NCBI GenBank assembly: GCA_964017235.1
Contig: OZ024931.1
Span: 24,032,189-24,096,188, forward strand
Source: Sabellastarte sp. h YS-2021
Taxonomy: Eukaryota; Annelida; Polychaeta; Sabellida; Sabellidae
Length of the DNA stretch: 64,000 nt
Direction: 5' to 3'
Shown here piece by piece: positions 37,141 through 48,402 of this stretch. The notes under the pieces were generated by a model. That model was not told where the DNA came from. It saw only the letters and a list, made by a program, of their open reading frames with translations, and ran no database searches. Numbering within the stretch: position 1 is the stretch's first letter; every line of letters starts with the position of its first letter. The position numbers and the translations under genes were made by a program.

Positions 37141-37437
37141 TTACTCAAACATGGTACTTTACTTTGGAGTGTTATGCCAAGTTACGGCGTGGATCAGTGT
37201 ACATAAACATATTGAATAGAGTTGGTCCATTATTGTAGCTAGGTCATGCATGACACAAAAAAGGAGGCGCGGTGGGTAAATATAGAGGTATTTGCAAACG
37301 GGTAGGTATTGAGCTTTTTCATGAAGCATGTGAAGGAGATAATAGAGATTGTATTGTATATATTGTCATGAAGGTCATTTATCAAAAGCCAAACAAAATG
37401 GAAATGTTTGATTTGTGAACATTAGTGAACATGTCTG

Positions 37438-38019
37438 GGCCGGGATTCACAAAAGGTCTTAAGTCTTAGACAATTATTTTGCTTAGACCAGTCTTAAAGT
37501 TATGACTTTTGTCTTAGCTAAGATTTCTCTTAAATTGGGATTCACAAAAAGTGCTTAGCACAATCTTAGCTGAGACAAAATTTGTGCAAAAAGTCTTAAC
37601 TATTTTGAATTCAAATTAACAAATTTTAGTAAAACAAAAACATTTTTCATCGATAAATACACCAAACATGCTCTTCAAAATTATAAAACAGATTTGTTAC
37701 TTTTTTTTGTAAAATTAGTAGTCTTTGTGTTTTATTGTGAGTCAGCCATTTTTATGGCAATATTTTTACCACAAGAAGGTAAAATGTGGAAATTTATAGG
37801 TAATTAAATGATGTAAATTTCTATTACAATCCACAGAAATTACTTTTATAGGAAGTATAGATCCCCATAGTATATTTTATGTTGGCATAACAAAGGGTAA
37901 TATGTAAATACATGCAATGGAATATTTTAAAAATGACTTAAGTCTGCCCTGCAGTGGTCTTAAAGTTATGACAAAATCTAAGACAAATTTTTGTCTAAGA
38001 CCTTTTGTGAATCCCGGCA
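37438..38019. mobile_element. CWG-flanked MITE
   Basis: Ends GGCCGGGATTCACAAAAGG and complement, flanked by CTG at 37435-37437 and 38020-38022. Its interior is the reverse of the 27855-28555 copy. Confidence 0.8.
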
Positions 38020-38022
38020 CTG

Positions 38023-38830
38023 GACTTTTTTTGGAACAATTTTGAAGAAGGCTTAATAAGAATATTTCACCAAAGTAATTTCAATCTGTGACAAACTGTT
38101 TGATGTGGCCTGTAACTTTTACCAAATATTTGATGTATCGATTACTTGACACTATAATTGTGTAAACAAACTCTAGCTTTCCATTGAAGGTTGCGATGCC
38201 CATAACCCTTGAGCATTCTTTCACAAGATTTCTTTCAATTGAAAACGATCGCTGTCAGAAACTGCAGGGCCTACAATCCTTTGTGTACCAAGACACAAAG
38301 CTATTTTGTCCTTTAATTTGCATTTATTTTACAACAAACAAATTTAAATTTATATAAAAATAACAATTTAATATATAATATTTCAATTTTCCAAAATGTA
38401 GGAGCAATGAACGTATATGTTGTATTGAATGTAGATAACTATTGAATGTGTGACAGTATATATGTGAAATTTGGCCAGTAAATACGCATATTTTTATAAT
38501 GTGCAAATTTACTGATACATGACTTGTGTTATTTCACAAGTTTACTGATTTGACTTTCAGTAAATGTGTGAGATGAAAATTTGATGTTCACTGGTTGTGA
38601 ATATATAATATTAAACTGTAAACCAAAGTGTACATTACATTGGAACATTTTATTATGATGACTATAAGAACATACTAAGAATACTTCATTTTACAGTACA
38701 TTACATGCAAATATTATGTTGAAAAAAGCATTACACTTTATTTATGTTTAAAAACTTTAGATATGTGCTTTCTGTAGATATTTTGCTCAAGCTTATATTA
38801 TTTTCAATCCCACAGTTACTAAAGACCTAT
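38023..38830. other. No recognisable gene
   Basis: A+T-rich sequence. I see nothing in it beyond a few TTGAATG words. Confidence 0.4.
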
Positions 38831-39444
38831 TGCCCCTGTTCCACCAAAGGACTAAGCCCCGATCCTGTCTGTGACCCTTAATCGTGGACAGTTGGTGAAG
38901 AAAATGGTAAAATGGGCGGGAATACTAAATCGGTATCAAAGCCTGGGATTAAGTTCAGATCGGCCTCAGAAAGCCTGAGGAGGCCCCAGGCGGCTCCAGA
39001 CAGTCCCTGACTGTTCTGCGACTAAAGAACCAATTAAGCCGTTTTTCTGGTCGGTTTGAACCACGATCGTGTCGTACACATACCGACTGGGTCCCAGGAC
39101 ACCTCAGGCCTCCTGGGACTAAGCCTCGACTAACCACTGATTAAGTCCCGGCTTCCTCAGGCGTCCTGAGGACTCCTCAGTCTTCCCCAGACAACGATGG
39201 CCGATTCTTGTTTTGCAAAATAACTGGATTTTCTGGGTATATATATATAAATTCTGGGAAGAAATTATCATTACTTGTCTATGAACACAGCAGGATGCCA
39301 GCTTTCAATGGAAGACATCTTCAGCAACAAATTAGAGTTTTTTTATTTTTTATTCAGTTGCATATACTGATGTATTTGCTATTTCTACATCGACCACAGC
39401 AACCACCACAAGTAGCACTACCACCAGCCATACAGAGACCTAGA

Positions 39445-40604
39445 AGAAGGAACAACATGTGGGTCAGGCCATGGCTACTACAGAGAGAGGAGAGGGGGGC
39501 CTACCACAACATTATGGCTAAACTGTATGCCACAGACATTCCAGGATTCACCAATTTCATGAGGATGACCACAGAATTCTTTGAAATGATAAAGACCAGA
39601 CTGGAACCACGTCTAGCCAGGCAGGCCACCAACTACAGAGCTCCAATCAGTGTTGGGGAAAGTTAGCCCTCACCATCAGATATCTGGCCACTGGAGAGTC
39701 ATACACATCATTATCCTGTCAGTTCAGGGTTGGCAGATCCACCATTTCCAAGTTTCTACCATAGGTCTGCAGGGCCATCCAGGATGAGTTCACCAGAGAG
39801 TACCTCAGATGTCCTAATGCTCCAGATGAGTGGAAAGAACTGGAAATAGAATTCAGGATCAGGTGGAATGTTCCACATGCCCTGGGAGCCCTTGATGGCA
39901 AGCATGTGGCCCTGAAGAAACCCAAGAACTCTGGAGCCCTGTACCACAACTATAAGGGATTCTTTTCAATAGTAATGTTGGCCTTGGTTGATGGACAGTA
40001 CAAGTTCAGATGGGTAGATGTGGGTACAGCTGGATCTTGCTCAGATGCCCAGATATTTAATACCTGTCACCTGAAGAGGAAGATTGATGATGGCACCATA
40101 GGCTTCCCTGACCCAGCACCTATAACCCAGGGTGGTCGAGATGTCCTCTACTTCATCCTGGCAGATGATGCATTTGCCCTGAAGACCTGGCTGATGAAGC
40201 CCTATGGCAGAAGGATGTTAACCAGAGAGGAAAGGATTGCCAACTACAGAATATCAAGGGGCAGGAGAGTTGTTGAGAACGCTTTTGGCATCCTAGTCTC
40301 AAGATTTAGAGTCATGATGACCACTATTGAACTACCCCCAGAAACAGTCGGGGATGTGGTCATGACCTGTGTGGTTCTGCACAACATACTGATAAGCCAG
40401 TATCAAGGTCAACATGGTGCTTAATAGCCTGGTGATGATGATGATGATGATGATGATGTGCCTGGTGATCGTCGATTGATTGGTGGTGCTGCTGATGGTG
40501 GTCGTGACAGAAACCCTGCCAGAGAAGCCAAAAGACTGAGGGATTACCTCAAGGACTACTTCAATAATGAGGGAGCAGTGGCCTGGAAAGATGGCAGAAT
40601 ATAA
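39445..40604 (+). pseudogene. Harbinger transposase (DDE_Tnp_4), broken
   Basis: The N-terminal part has RRRNNMWVRPWLLQREERGA; the catalytic part has the DDE marks GALDGKH (Asp codon 39894-39896), ILADDAFALKTW and RRVVENAFGIL; the C-terminus ends AREAKRLRDYLKDYF. Lesions: a one-base loss near 39660 in an A-run, a TAG at 39762-39764, and TAA TAG before the Asp run at about 40419-40424. All motifs survive, so decay is recent. An AATAAA lies at 41111-41116. Start codon uncertain; an upstream exon may be missing. Confidence 0.9.
40430..40456 (+). repeat. (GAT)n microsatellite in transposase tail
   Basis: A run of GAT encodes consecutive Asp just before the C-terminal block. Likely slippage-prone. 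Confidence 0.8.
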
Positions 40605-40699
40605 CTGCTACTGCAGTAACCATTCCTTTTCAGGACTAATAACCAGTCCTTTTCAGGACTACCAAATATTCCCAAAACAATTAATCAGCTGTGCTTGTT

Positions 40700-41080
40700 C
40701 CAAATAACCCAATCATCACCAAACATAATTCACCCAACCAACAAACAGACAAACCCAATGCCCAACATAATTCACCCAACCAACAGACAAACCCAATGCA
40801 AAACATAATTCACCCAACAAACAGACAAACACAATGCCCAACATAATTCACCCAACCAACAGACAAACCCAATGCAAAACATAATTCACCCAACCAACAA
40901 ACAGACAAACCCAATGCCCAACATAATTTACCCAACGAACAGACAAACCCAATGCAAAACATAATTCACCCAACCAACAAACAGACAAACCCAATGCTAA
41001 ACATATTTCACCAAACGAACAAACAGACAAACCCAATGCAATGCAAAAACAAATTCCTACAAAGAAAAACAGACACACAA
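40700..41080. repeat. ~41-bp minisatellite
   Basis: About eight units of ATAATTCACCCAACCAACA, then GACAAACCCAATGC. Non-coding; the minus-strand frame full of WVCLFVGW-like words is an artefact of the repeat. It lies between the transposase and the minus-strand frame at 41185. Confidence 0.85.
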
Positions 41081-41134
41081 ACCACATGCCAAACATAACA
41101 TGGTAAATGGAATAAATATTGCATATATTTGGGC

Positions 41135-41150
41135 GGCCCTGAAAAGGGCC
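41135..41150 (-). promoter_or_regulatory. Histone-type mRNA 3' stem-loop
   Basis: On minus it reads GGCCCTTTTCAGGGCC: a 6-bp stem with the UUUC loop, the form bound by SLBP in replication-dependent histone mRNAs. It starts 35 nt after the stop of the minus-strand frame 41185-41454, the normal spacing in histone genes. No purine-rich downstream element is obvious and no histone frame is nearby. It might be chance. Confidence 0.5.
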
Positions 41151-41184
41151 TATGGGGGGTACGAGACCTACCTGGACTGGCTGG

Positions 41185-41454
41185 CTACTGAGGAGGCTGC
41201 TGCTGTTGAGGCGGTGCTGTGGTGGTGATGGTGTAGAGCTGCTGCTGCTGTTGCTGCTGCTGCTGAGGCTGCTCAGTGATCTGTGTTGTTAGATCTGGTA
41301 GCTGGCTTAGTATTCCACTTAAGTTGTGTCTGCTGCCCTCGTCCTGTAATATGAGAACTGATGGAGGGTTTCCAAAGCCAATGGGGCTGGGTGTATAGTA
41401 GGCATAACTGCTGGAACTGCTGCCCGCTGCAGCCTGGGTGGAACTAGGCTCCAC
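41185..41454 (-). CDS. Unrecognised minus-strand frame with polyglutamine
   Basis: About 89 residues: a Ser/Tyr-rich start, a GNPPSVLILQDEGSRHNLSG segment and a run of nine Gln broken near the end by TITTTAPP. There is no ATG; it opens after CTAAGGTGCAG, which would serve as a splice acceptor, so it may be a last exon. It lies in the left part of the Harbinger element, opposite to the transposase. It could belong to a second Harbinger gene; I do not recognise the family. Confidence 0.35.
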   Translation of the reverse strand: MEPSSTQAAAGSSSSSYAYYTPSPIGFGNPPSVLILQDEGSRHNLSGILSQLPDLTTQITEQPQQQQQQQQQLYTITTTAPPQQQQPPQ

Positions 41455-41957
41455 TGCACCTTAGTGCTGTGGGGCTCAGTCCACTGAACCTCTGCCAGGC
41501 TAAAATTTTGTTATGTGGAAGCCTTGGCCCTGGCTATGTAGCATTTTGAGAGTGTAGCTTGGTTGCTAGGGCCACTTTAAAGCTATTGGCTAATACATAA
41601 TTCACTGCCCTTTTACATGGGCAGCCGTTCAGTTTGAATTTCAGTTCTGAAAAAGACAGACATGTTTCTGCTTAATGAATTTTTTGATTTTACAAAGGAT
41701 TTTACAGTGTTTTATTATATGAACTTTGAAATGTTTTAGCTACTGCTGCTTCTACCTTGCGATCTTGATAGACAACCTTATGCTTGTTGCTTATAACTAT
41801 GAGGGACGGTCTAACCTATGTTTTCTTGTGTCTATAGCCTTTTTTACCGTCGAGATTTATAAGCGATAAGTATATCCTTGTCTTGCAAGGTCTAAGCACA
41901 GGGTGCTTCTTGCTATTTTCAGATATTAGACATTGACTTTCAGTAAAAACCTTCCCA

Positions 41958-43043
41958 GTGGTAAAAGTTATAAAATCTCAAGAAATGGGAAGGCAAAAAT
42001 ATTTTCATTGTACAAAGTGCAACAACAAACATCAACGACCAGGGAAGAACTGTACCGTTGAAACCATGCCAGAGGAAAAATTCAGTGGCTTGGACAGTAG
42101 TGTTTCCAGTTCAACCAGTATGGAGGATAATACTGGGGGTGCCAGTGGCAGAAGTCAAGATACAAACAGTCTATTGTTACAGGAGATGAAAAGTTTAAGT
42201 TCAAAAATGAATCTTATGGAGAAGCGTTTGGCAACGACAGAGAAACAACTGCAAGCTTCCACTTCAACCTATCAACAACAGGGCAAGAGTACAAAAGTCA
42301 AGAGGAAAGTACCTGCAGTACCTCAACCCCAGACTATGGAAGAGGATTCATCAGATGCTGAACTGGTCATGCCCTCCAGAAAATTCATCAAGGAAGATCC
42401 TAACATCCAACAGCAAGTCAAGGCAAGAATGGAAGAGCTGAAACACATCAATGATAGAGATTGTCAAGGTAAATTTAAATCTCAAAGATCTGTAAATGAT
42501 GATGTAACAGTAAAATTTAAAATTCCATGGCCCCAGAACCAGGTACTGTCAGGATCTAATAGATCTAGGCCCTCTTATGACCAACTCAATGTGTTTCAGT
42601 GGGTTTCTGGGTTTGCACGTTTTGCCCAAGATGAATCAAACATTGATGTAAAAAATAAGATGTTAGAGTATCTAGCAGACCTGATGGAGGATGCCCAGGA
42701 CTTTTCCTGGGCATCAGCCAAGGCTGCTCATGCAGTAGCTCTGTGTAGGATGGAAGATGGAAAATTGTCATGGAAAGACACTCAAGGGTTGGACAGAGTA
42801 AGAAGAGCGCATGCCCAAAAGAATATTGGGGCTTCGAACTCTAACAATGGAGGAAGTGGCAATAAATTTGGCAAAAACAAAGAATTGGGATTCATTTGCA
42901 AATTTTTTCAAATTGGGACTTGCACCCACTCCAAAGATCATGTTAGTGGGGGTCGGAAATACAGGCATGTTTGCTCACACTGTCAAGGTTTCCATCCAGC
43001 AAAAGAGTGTAAATCTAATGATAAAAAATCAAAAAACGAATAA
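41958..43043 (+). CDS. Gag-like protein of the outer YR element
   Basis: 361 residues. An N-terminal zinc knuckle C-x2-C-x3-H-x6-C (residues 18-32), a likely coiled coil (about 72-100), a central block with FQWVSGFARFAQDE shared with the inner element's gag-like protein, and a C-terminal Cys/His-rich end (CKFFQIGTCTHSKDH and CSHCQGFH). Presumed to coat the element RNA. Not similar to retroviral Gag at motif level. Confidence 0.75.
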   Translation: MVKVIKSQEMGRQKYFHCTKCNNKHQRPGKNCTVETMPEEKFSGLDSSVSSSTSMEDNTGGASGRSQDTNSLLLQEMKSLSSKMNLMEKRLATTEKQLQASTSTYQQQGKSTKVKRKVPAVPQPQTMEEDSSDAELVMPSRKFIKEDPNIQQQVKARMEELKHINDRDCQGKFKSQRSVNDDVTVKFKIPWPQNQVLSGSNRSRPSYDQLNVFQWVSGFARFAQDESNIDVKNKMLEYLADLMEDAQDFSWASAKAAHAVALCRMEDGKLSWKDTQGLDRVRRAHAQKNIGASNSNNGGSGNKFGKNKELGFICKFFQIGTCTHSKDHVSGGRKYRHVCSHCQGFHPAKECKSNDKKSKNE

Positions 43044-44180
43044 GGCACTGCCCTAGTGCAGTGCCAAAAAATTGGGATGTCAATAAAGACAAAATGTTTT
43101 ATACTAGAGTAGTGTACAACAGTAAATTCAAATCTGTCAGTAAAAATGAAGCAAATAAAAATATTCACAAAAATGTACAACATATTGGTAAAAATCATGG
43201 TGTAAACAGTGACGCACTTGGCAAGGTAGCCAAAGTGCAAGAAGCACCTATACAAAAGTGTAATATTGTTCAAGGTGTGTATTACAATGTGCCTGTCATT
43301 AATAGATTTGACAGTCTTGACATTGAGGACAGTTTATCCGTTAACACATGTGACAATGTGCTTGACAATGTGCATATCAATGTGCCAAAACAAGCACTAA
43401 AAATACATAGTAATGACACAAATGGTGTCAGGAATCGACGAAACAGTAAAAAACAACTACAGATCAAAAATAAAGGTGAGTTTGGCAAGAATTTTGACAC
43501 TGTTGATAATTCTGACGTTGTAAACCAGCTGGTTATGAAAAATTCAGACAAATGTCTCGAAACTAAACAAATAACCAAAAATTCACCGGTTCCAGTTGTA
43601 GAATTACAATTTGTCGACGGGTTGAGCCACAAGTCTGCAAGTGGTCGCACTGAACCGAATCTCAGTCGAGAGGTTCCGTGTCAAGTCGTACATCAAGAAT
43701 TTACTGATTTTTCACATATGGTCCCTGTATGGGATTGTAAGCTCACAAAACAAATGAAATTGCAAGAGGCTGCTATTTTAAAGGTTGGAAACTTCAAAAT
43801 AAATTTGCTTTTGGTTTCATACCTCTCAGTCCTTTGCTTGGCCAAAAATTGGGAAGATAAAGGAAAAATTCATTGTCCTATTGAAGCTCATCACATAGTA
43901 AAAAGCTCAGGAAGGTATAACTACCAACAAGCAACAAAACAAATGAAATTGCAAGAGGCTGCTATTTTAAAGGTTGGAAACTTCAAAATAAATTTGCTTT
44001 TGGTTTCATACCTCTCAGTCCTTTGCTTGGCCAAAAATTGGGAAGATAAAGGAAAAATTCATTGTCCTATTGAAGCTCATCACATAGTAAAAAGCTCAGG
44101 AAGGTATAACTACCAACAAGCAAGGATTTTATTAGAAAGTCAGTTAAATTCTGCAGTATGGGAAGAACATTTACAAGATT

Positions 44181-44365
44181 GGGGGGTGGAGCGATAGGCC
44201 CCACCTTATTCAGTGCCCCCTAGCAAAAAGATTGTTCTTGTGATTCAATACCCTCGATTGGGTAGGGTATTATTGCTTATTGATTCTGGCGCCCTTTTTA
44301 ATTGAATCTTCATTCAACATTGGAAAGTCAAAGGGGCAAGACGCCATTTTTAGTAACAGAATTTT
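44181..44365 (+). repeat. Split direct repeat A1
   Basis: Starts GGGGGGTGGAGCGATAGGCC and ends AGTAACAGAATTTT; same as 49793-49977. It marks the left end of the inner element. Confidence 0.9.
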
Positions 44366-44827
44366 GAACTTTTAGATCTTCATGTGTCCCCCTCCAGTGT
44401 TGGATAGAACTGGCGTGTTGTGTTATATCTTCACTACCTGTAGAGGAATCTTCTGTAGCACAGAATCCTGGAGGATTAGTTGCTTTTTATAATGCGAATC
44501 TTGCTCTGGGGTGCTGGAGCCACGACAAAGGGATGAGTTATTTTCAATTTTATATTCTGTCATCCTGTTATGTATTTTAGTTTTTTAGTATTTTATCATT
44601 TTACAGTCACTTTTCAGTTAATTATATAAATTGTTATGCAAACGTTACCGATATTTTACCAAATGTTTTTATAACTCATCCATTGGTCAGAGCCGCATTA
44701 TTAAAAGCACGGTGCTATTATATATTGCATTGCAGTAACTGTGACTAAAAACATATAGAAAATTAAATTAACAGCAGCATTGCTTGCTATCTGTGATTCT
44801 AGTGCCTGAACTCTTAAACTGTGAACT

Positions 44828-45673
44828 GTGACTGATAATATGGCACCTGGGAAAGAATTTCTGTGCAAGAACTGTGGGGACGTCCATAAGCGTCCAATCA
44901 ATAGTAAATGCCCATTTCCAGCAAAAAATGATGATTCTGTATATGTTTCTGAGGACTTACCTGTTAACTCAGAAGAGGCTGGTGCTCTGAATATGCAGAT
45001 TCTAGCTGAGCTTAAGAGCTTGGGTGGGCGGATGTCAGTGATAGAAGACAGGATGGCCACCAAGGAAGCCACACAAGACCCCAAGCCCACACAGCAGCCG
45101 TTAGCGACAGCCAGCAGCCCTAGTCCTGGACAGCTTGATCAGATGGTGGTTCCTACAGTGGCGGCCCTGCAAGGAAGCCAGAGCATTCAATCAGAGGTCG
45201 ACCAGAGGATCAGACAGCTAGTGGATCTAAATGAAGCAGGCAAGTCAAAATCCCAGAGAGGGGGGAATGAAATTGTATGGGTTAAGAGGCAGGTACCATG
45301 GCCTCAGAACTTTGTTTTAGGGGGCAACAATGAAACTCGTATTTCATACGATGCCTTAAACTGGTGTCAGTGGGTGTCGGGCTTTGCGACTATTGCTAGG
45401 GAAGAGAAAAATTTAGATGTCAAAAATGCCATGTTAGAGTATTTGAGTGAAATTATGGAGGATGCCAACGACTTTAGCTGGCAGTCAGCAAAAGCCTCCC
45501 ATGCTGTGTTGTTATGCAGGATGGAGGAAGGTAAGATAGAGTGGCATGAAACCCACAAATTAGATCGCATCAGGAGAGCACACGCTCAGAGGGGGGTAGG
45601 TCAAAATTCAGGGGGGGTAGGGACAAAGCAAACAAGACCTGAACCAAAGGCCACAGCTTGCCGTTTTTATTAG
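44828..45673 (+). CDS. Gag-like protein of the inner YR element
   Basis: 281 residues. N-terminal zinc knuckle of the same form as in the outer element (FLCKNCGDVHKRP), a mid-protein coiled-coil-like stretch, and the shared block with CQWVSGFATIAREEK. Related to, but clearly diverged from, the outer copy. Confidence 0.7.
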   Translation: MTDNMAPGKEFLCKNCGDVHKRPINSKCPFPAKNDDSVYVSEDLPVNSEEAGALNMQILAELKSLGGRMSVIEDRMATKEATQDPKPTQQPLATASSPSPGQLDQMVVPTVAALQGSQSIQSEVDQRIRQLVDLNEAGKSKSQRGGNEIVWVKRQVPWPQNFVLGGNNETRISYDALNWCQWVSGFATIAREEKNLDVKNAMLEYLSEIMEDANDFSWQSAKASHAVLLCRMEEGKIEWHETHKLDRIRRAHAQRGVGQNSGGVGTKQTRPEPKATACRFY

Positions 45674-45783
45674 AGGGGCCTTTGCCATCATCAGAAAGAC
45701 CACGAAACTGGTGGGGTTTTTTATAAACATGTCTGTTCCACTTGCTATGCCATGGGTAAAGAGCATAGGCACATGGTTAAAGA

Positions 45784-48402
45784 TTGTCGGGCATCCTCCA
45801 GGGCTACAAAAAACGAGTAAGGCACTGCTTTAAAGCAGTGCACAGTCCATGTCATGTAAATAATGTTCAAAAAACTGGTGTATCATATACTAGTACTAGA
45901 TTTGTATATAATACTAATACACACAATGGATGTAGCAGTAACTGGAAAGCTGATTGGTCAAAGTTCTTAGGTAGGACTTATGCACAAGTTGTGAGTTCAA
46001 ACCCCAAGTCGAGATTAGACAGGTACAGCACTCATGTAAAGCAGATAACAAACCTGTCAGTTACTCATAGGGGTAGAAGTAACAAAAGTAAGAGACCTAC
46101 CTGTTTCAGTGAAAGTAATCCAGTTACTGCCAGGATCAAGACCCAGAGACCATACTCCGTCAGTAAACACATGATTAGTGGTCCTAAACATGGCAATGCA
46201 CACTTTTGTATCCCTGTGACAAATAGGTTTGAATCTTTAGGTGTGCTCGATGAAAAGAACACAGACTGTGAGTCTGCAAGTGACAACAGTCATGTTAATT
46301 ATGAGGCCTCACAAATACAGTATCAGATTTCTGAATGTAAATCCTCACGCTTGATCAAAAATACAAATACTAGCCCTCCTGTCAAAAAGGTGTCAAATAC
46401 TGATAGACAGATACACGATATCACAAAAGTGTCAAATACTGGTACTCAGTCCAAACAGGTCAGCCCATATGCGAAACAATTAATGCAGAAACAACACAAT
46501 ACTGATTCATGGACACAGAACTCAACTCCAAAAGTCATTAAATTGACAGATCAAAAACATGGGAAAATGTGCCCCAAAAATCATCCACCCGAGGATAAAT
46601 ACGAGTTAGCCTTGGCAGTAAAGAATAAAAATAAAATCAGGCTTCAACAGGCATCCTCGGATCCGACACATCAGAAATGGTCAAAGCAAAATCAACAAAG
46701 ATTCGGGTTTATACCTTTAAGTCCATTACTTCTCCCCAACACTAATCTTAAACGTGTCTTGGATGCGGATCCGATTCAGCTTTATGACATTACCAAGAAT
46801 TCGGATTCTTTTAATTTTATGACTGATCAAATCCAAGTCAAATCTCAGTTAAATCCGGATGTCTGGGAACAGTGTTTGAAAGACTATTGGGATTCACAAC
46901 TATGTCATCTCATCAGATATGGTTTCCCCTTAGACTTCAATAGAAATTCTCAGTTGGGGCAAAACTCAAAAAATCACAGGTCGGCCACAATGTTCCCTGA
47001 TGATGTGGAAGCATACATACAAGAGGAAATAGGATTCGGAGCTATAGTCGGACCTTTTTCGGATCCTCCATTCCAAGAACTCCACATTTCACCATTTATG
47101 ACCAGGGAAAAACCGGGTGGGGCTCATAGAAGGGTGATAATGGACTTGAGTTTCCCCCAGGGTGGGGCTGTAAACACATATATCAGTAAAGATACCTACT
47201 TGGGCACAGATTTCATATTAACCCTTCCCTCTATTGACCATATCACTAGCAAGATCAAACAGTTAGGAAAAGGATCACTCATATACAAGGTAGATATAAG
47301 CCGGGCCTTCCGCCACATTAAAATAGACCCCAGAGATTATTTCTTGTTAGGTTTGAAGCATAAAAATTACTATCTGGACACTTGTTTGCCTTTTGGATAC
47401 AGAAACGGATCCGGAATTTTTCAGAGGCTCAGCGACGCTATCCGCTTCATTATGGGTAATATGGGTTATGACGTCATCAACTATATTGATGACGTCATTG
47501 GTTTTGGCACTATTTCCACTGCAGACCCCTCATATCAAACCTTAATGAATCTACTTCAAAAACTGGGTTTTGACATCAGTATCAAAAAATTAGTCCGACC
47601 TTGTACCAAGGCTACATGTTTAGGGGTCGAAGTAGACACCAGGAATTTCACAGTAGCTGTCCCCCAAGAAAAATTGGCTAACATTTATCAAATTTGTACT
47701 GAATGGGTGGGTCGACAGAGATGTACCAAAAAGCAGCTCCAGTCATTGTTGGGCTCTCTCCTGTATATATCAAAATGTGTTCACAGCTCTCGTTTTTTCC
47801 TAAATCGGATGTTAGACACCCTAAGGTCACATTTTGGCAAAGATGAAATTCTCCTAGATATCAATTTTCATAGGGACTTAAATTGGTTCTTAAAATTTTT
47901 ACCATACTTTAATGGAACAGCATTCTTCAATCACACTCCCAGCAAAAAAGTTATTGAACTGGATGCGTGTTTAGAAGGATTGGGGGCAATTTTTGAGAAT
48001 CAAGTTTACAGCATCCAAATTCCCAAGAATTTTGAAAATTACACCATTGTACACTTGGAAATGTTAAACATTTTAGTGGCCTTAAGACTATGGTGCAATC
48101 AATGGAAGACTAACAAAATTCTCTTAAAATGTGACAACCAGGCAGTGGTCTCAGTTCTAAACTCAGGGAAGACTCAGGACCTGACCCTAGGGGCCATGGC
48201 CAGAAATATTTCAATGCTACTGGCGATCTATGACATTGAATTGCAAGTCATACACATACTAGGTGCTGACAACAAGGTCGCTGATCTTTTATCCAGATGG
48301 TTTATCACTGAAAATCCAGATAAAAGGCTGTACCAATTTATAAAAAATCCATTATGGTTATCTGTAAATCATGAATTTCTTAAAGTTGATTGGTCTATAT
48401 AA
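45784..48402 (+). CDS. Reverse transcriptase/RNase H of the inner YR element
   Basis: 872 residues in one frame. The first ~300 are basic and low in known motifs. The reverse transcriptase follows (VDISRAFRHIKIDP; catalytic YIDDVIGFG near residue 567), then the RNase H part (IELDACLEGLGA near 723; CDNQAVVSV near 782; DLLSRW). It overlaps the recombinase frame by about 30 bases, as DIRS-order elements often do. Confidence 0.88.
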   Translation: MSGILQGYKKRVRHCFKAVHSPCHVNNVQKTGVSYTSTRFVYNTNTHNGCSSNWKADWSKFLGRTYAQVVSSNPKSRLDRYSTHVKQITNLSVTHRGRSNKSKRPTCFSESNPVTARIKTQRPYSVSKHMISGPKHGNAHFCIPVTNRFESLGVLDEKNTDCESASDNSHVNYEASQIQYQISECKSSRLIKNTNTSPPVKKVSNTDRQIHDITKVSNTGTQSKQVSPYAKQLMQKQHNTDSWTQNSTPKVIKLTDQKHGKMCPKNHPPEDKYELALAVKNKNKIRLQQASSDPTHQKWSKQNQQRFGFIPLSPLLLPNTNLKRVLDADPIQLYDITKNSDSFNFMTDQIQVKSQLNPDVWEQCLKDYWDSQLCHLIRYGFPLDFNRNSQLGQNSKNHRSATMFPDDVEAYIQEEIGFGAIVGPFSDPPFQELHISPFMTREKPGGAHRRVIMDLSFPQGGAVNTYISKDTYLGTDFILTLPSIDHITSKIKQLGKGSLIYKVDISRAFRHIKIDPRDYFLLGLKHKNYYLDTCLPFGYRNGSGIFQRLSDAIRFIMGNMGYDVINYIDDVIGFGTISTADPSYQTLMNLLQKLGFDISIKKLVRPCTKATCLGVEVDTRNFTVAVPQEKLANIYQICTEWVGRQRCTKKQLQSLLGSLLYISKCVHSSRFFLNRMLDTLRSHFGKDEILLDINFHRDLNWFLKFLPYFNGTAFFNHTPSKKVIELDACLEGLGAIFENQVYSIQIPKNFENYTIVHLEMLNILVALRLWCNQWKTNKILLKCDNQAVVSVLNSGKTQDLTLGAMARNISMLLAIYDIELQVIHILGADNKVADLLSRWFITENPDKRLYQFIKNPLWLSVNHEFLKVDWSI

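Noticed and set aside
40848-41096. Membrane-like minus frame rich in Trp/Val/Leu
   Set aside because: It is the reverse reading of a 41-bp minisatellite.
41185-41454. A true histone gene next to the stem-loop
   Set aside because: The frame has no histone-fold sequence and is polyglutamine-rich.
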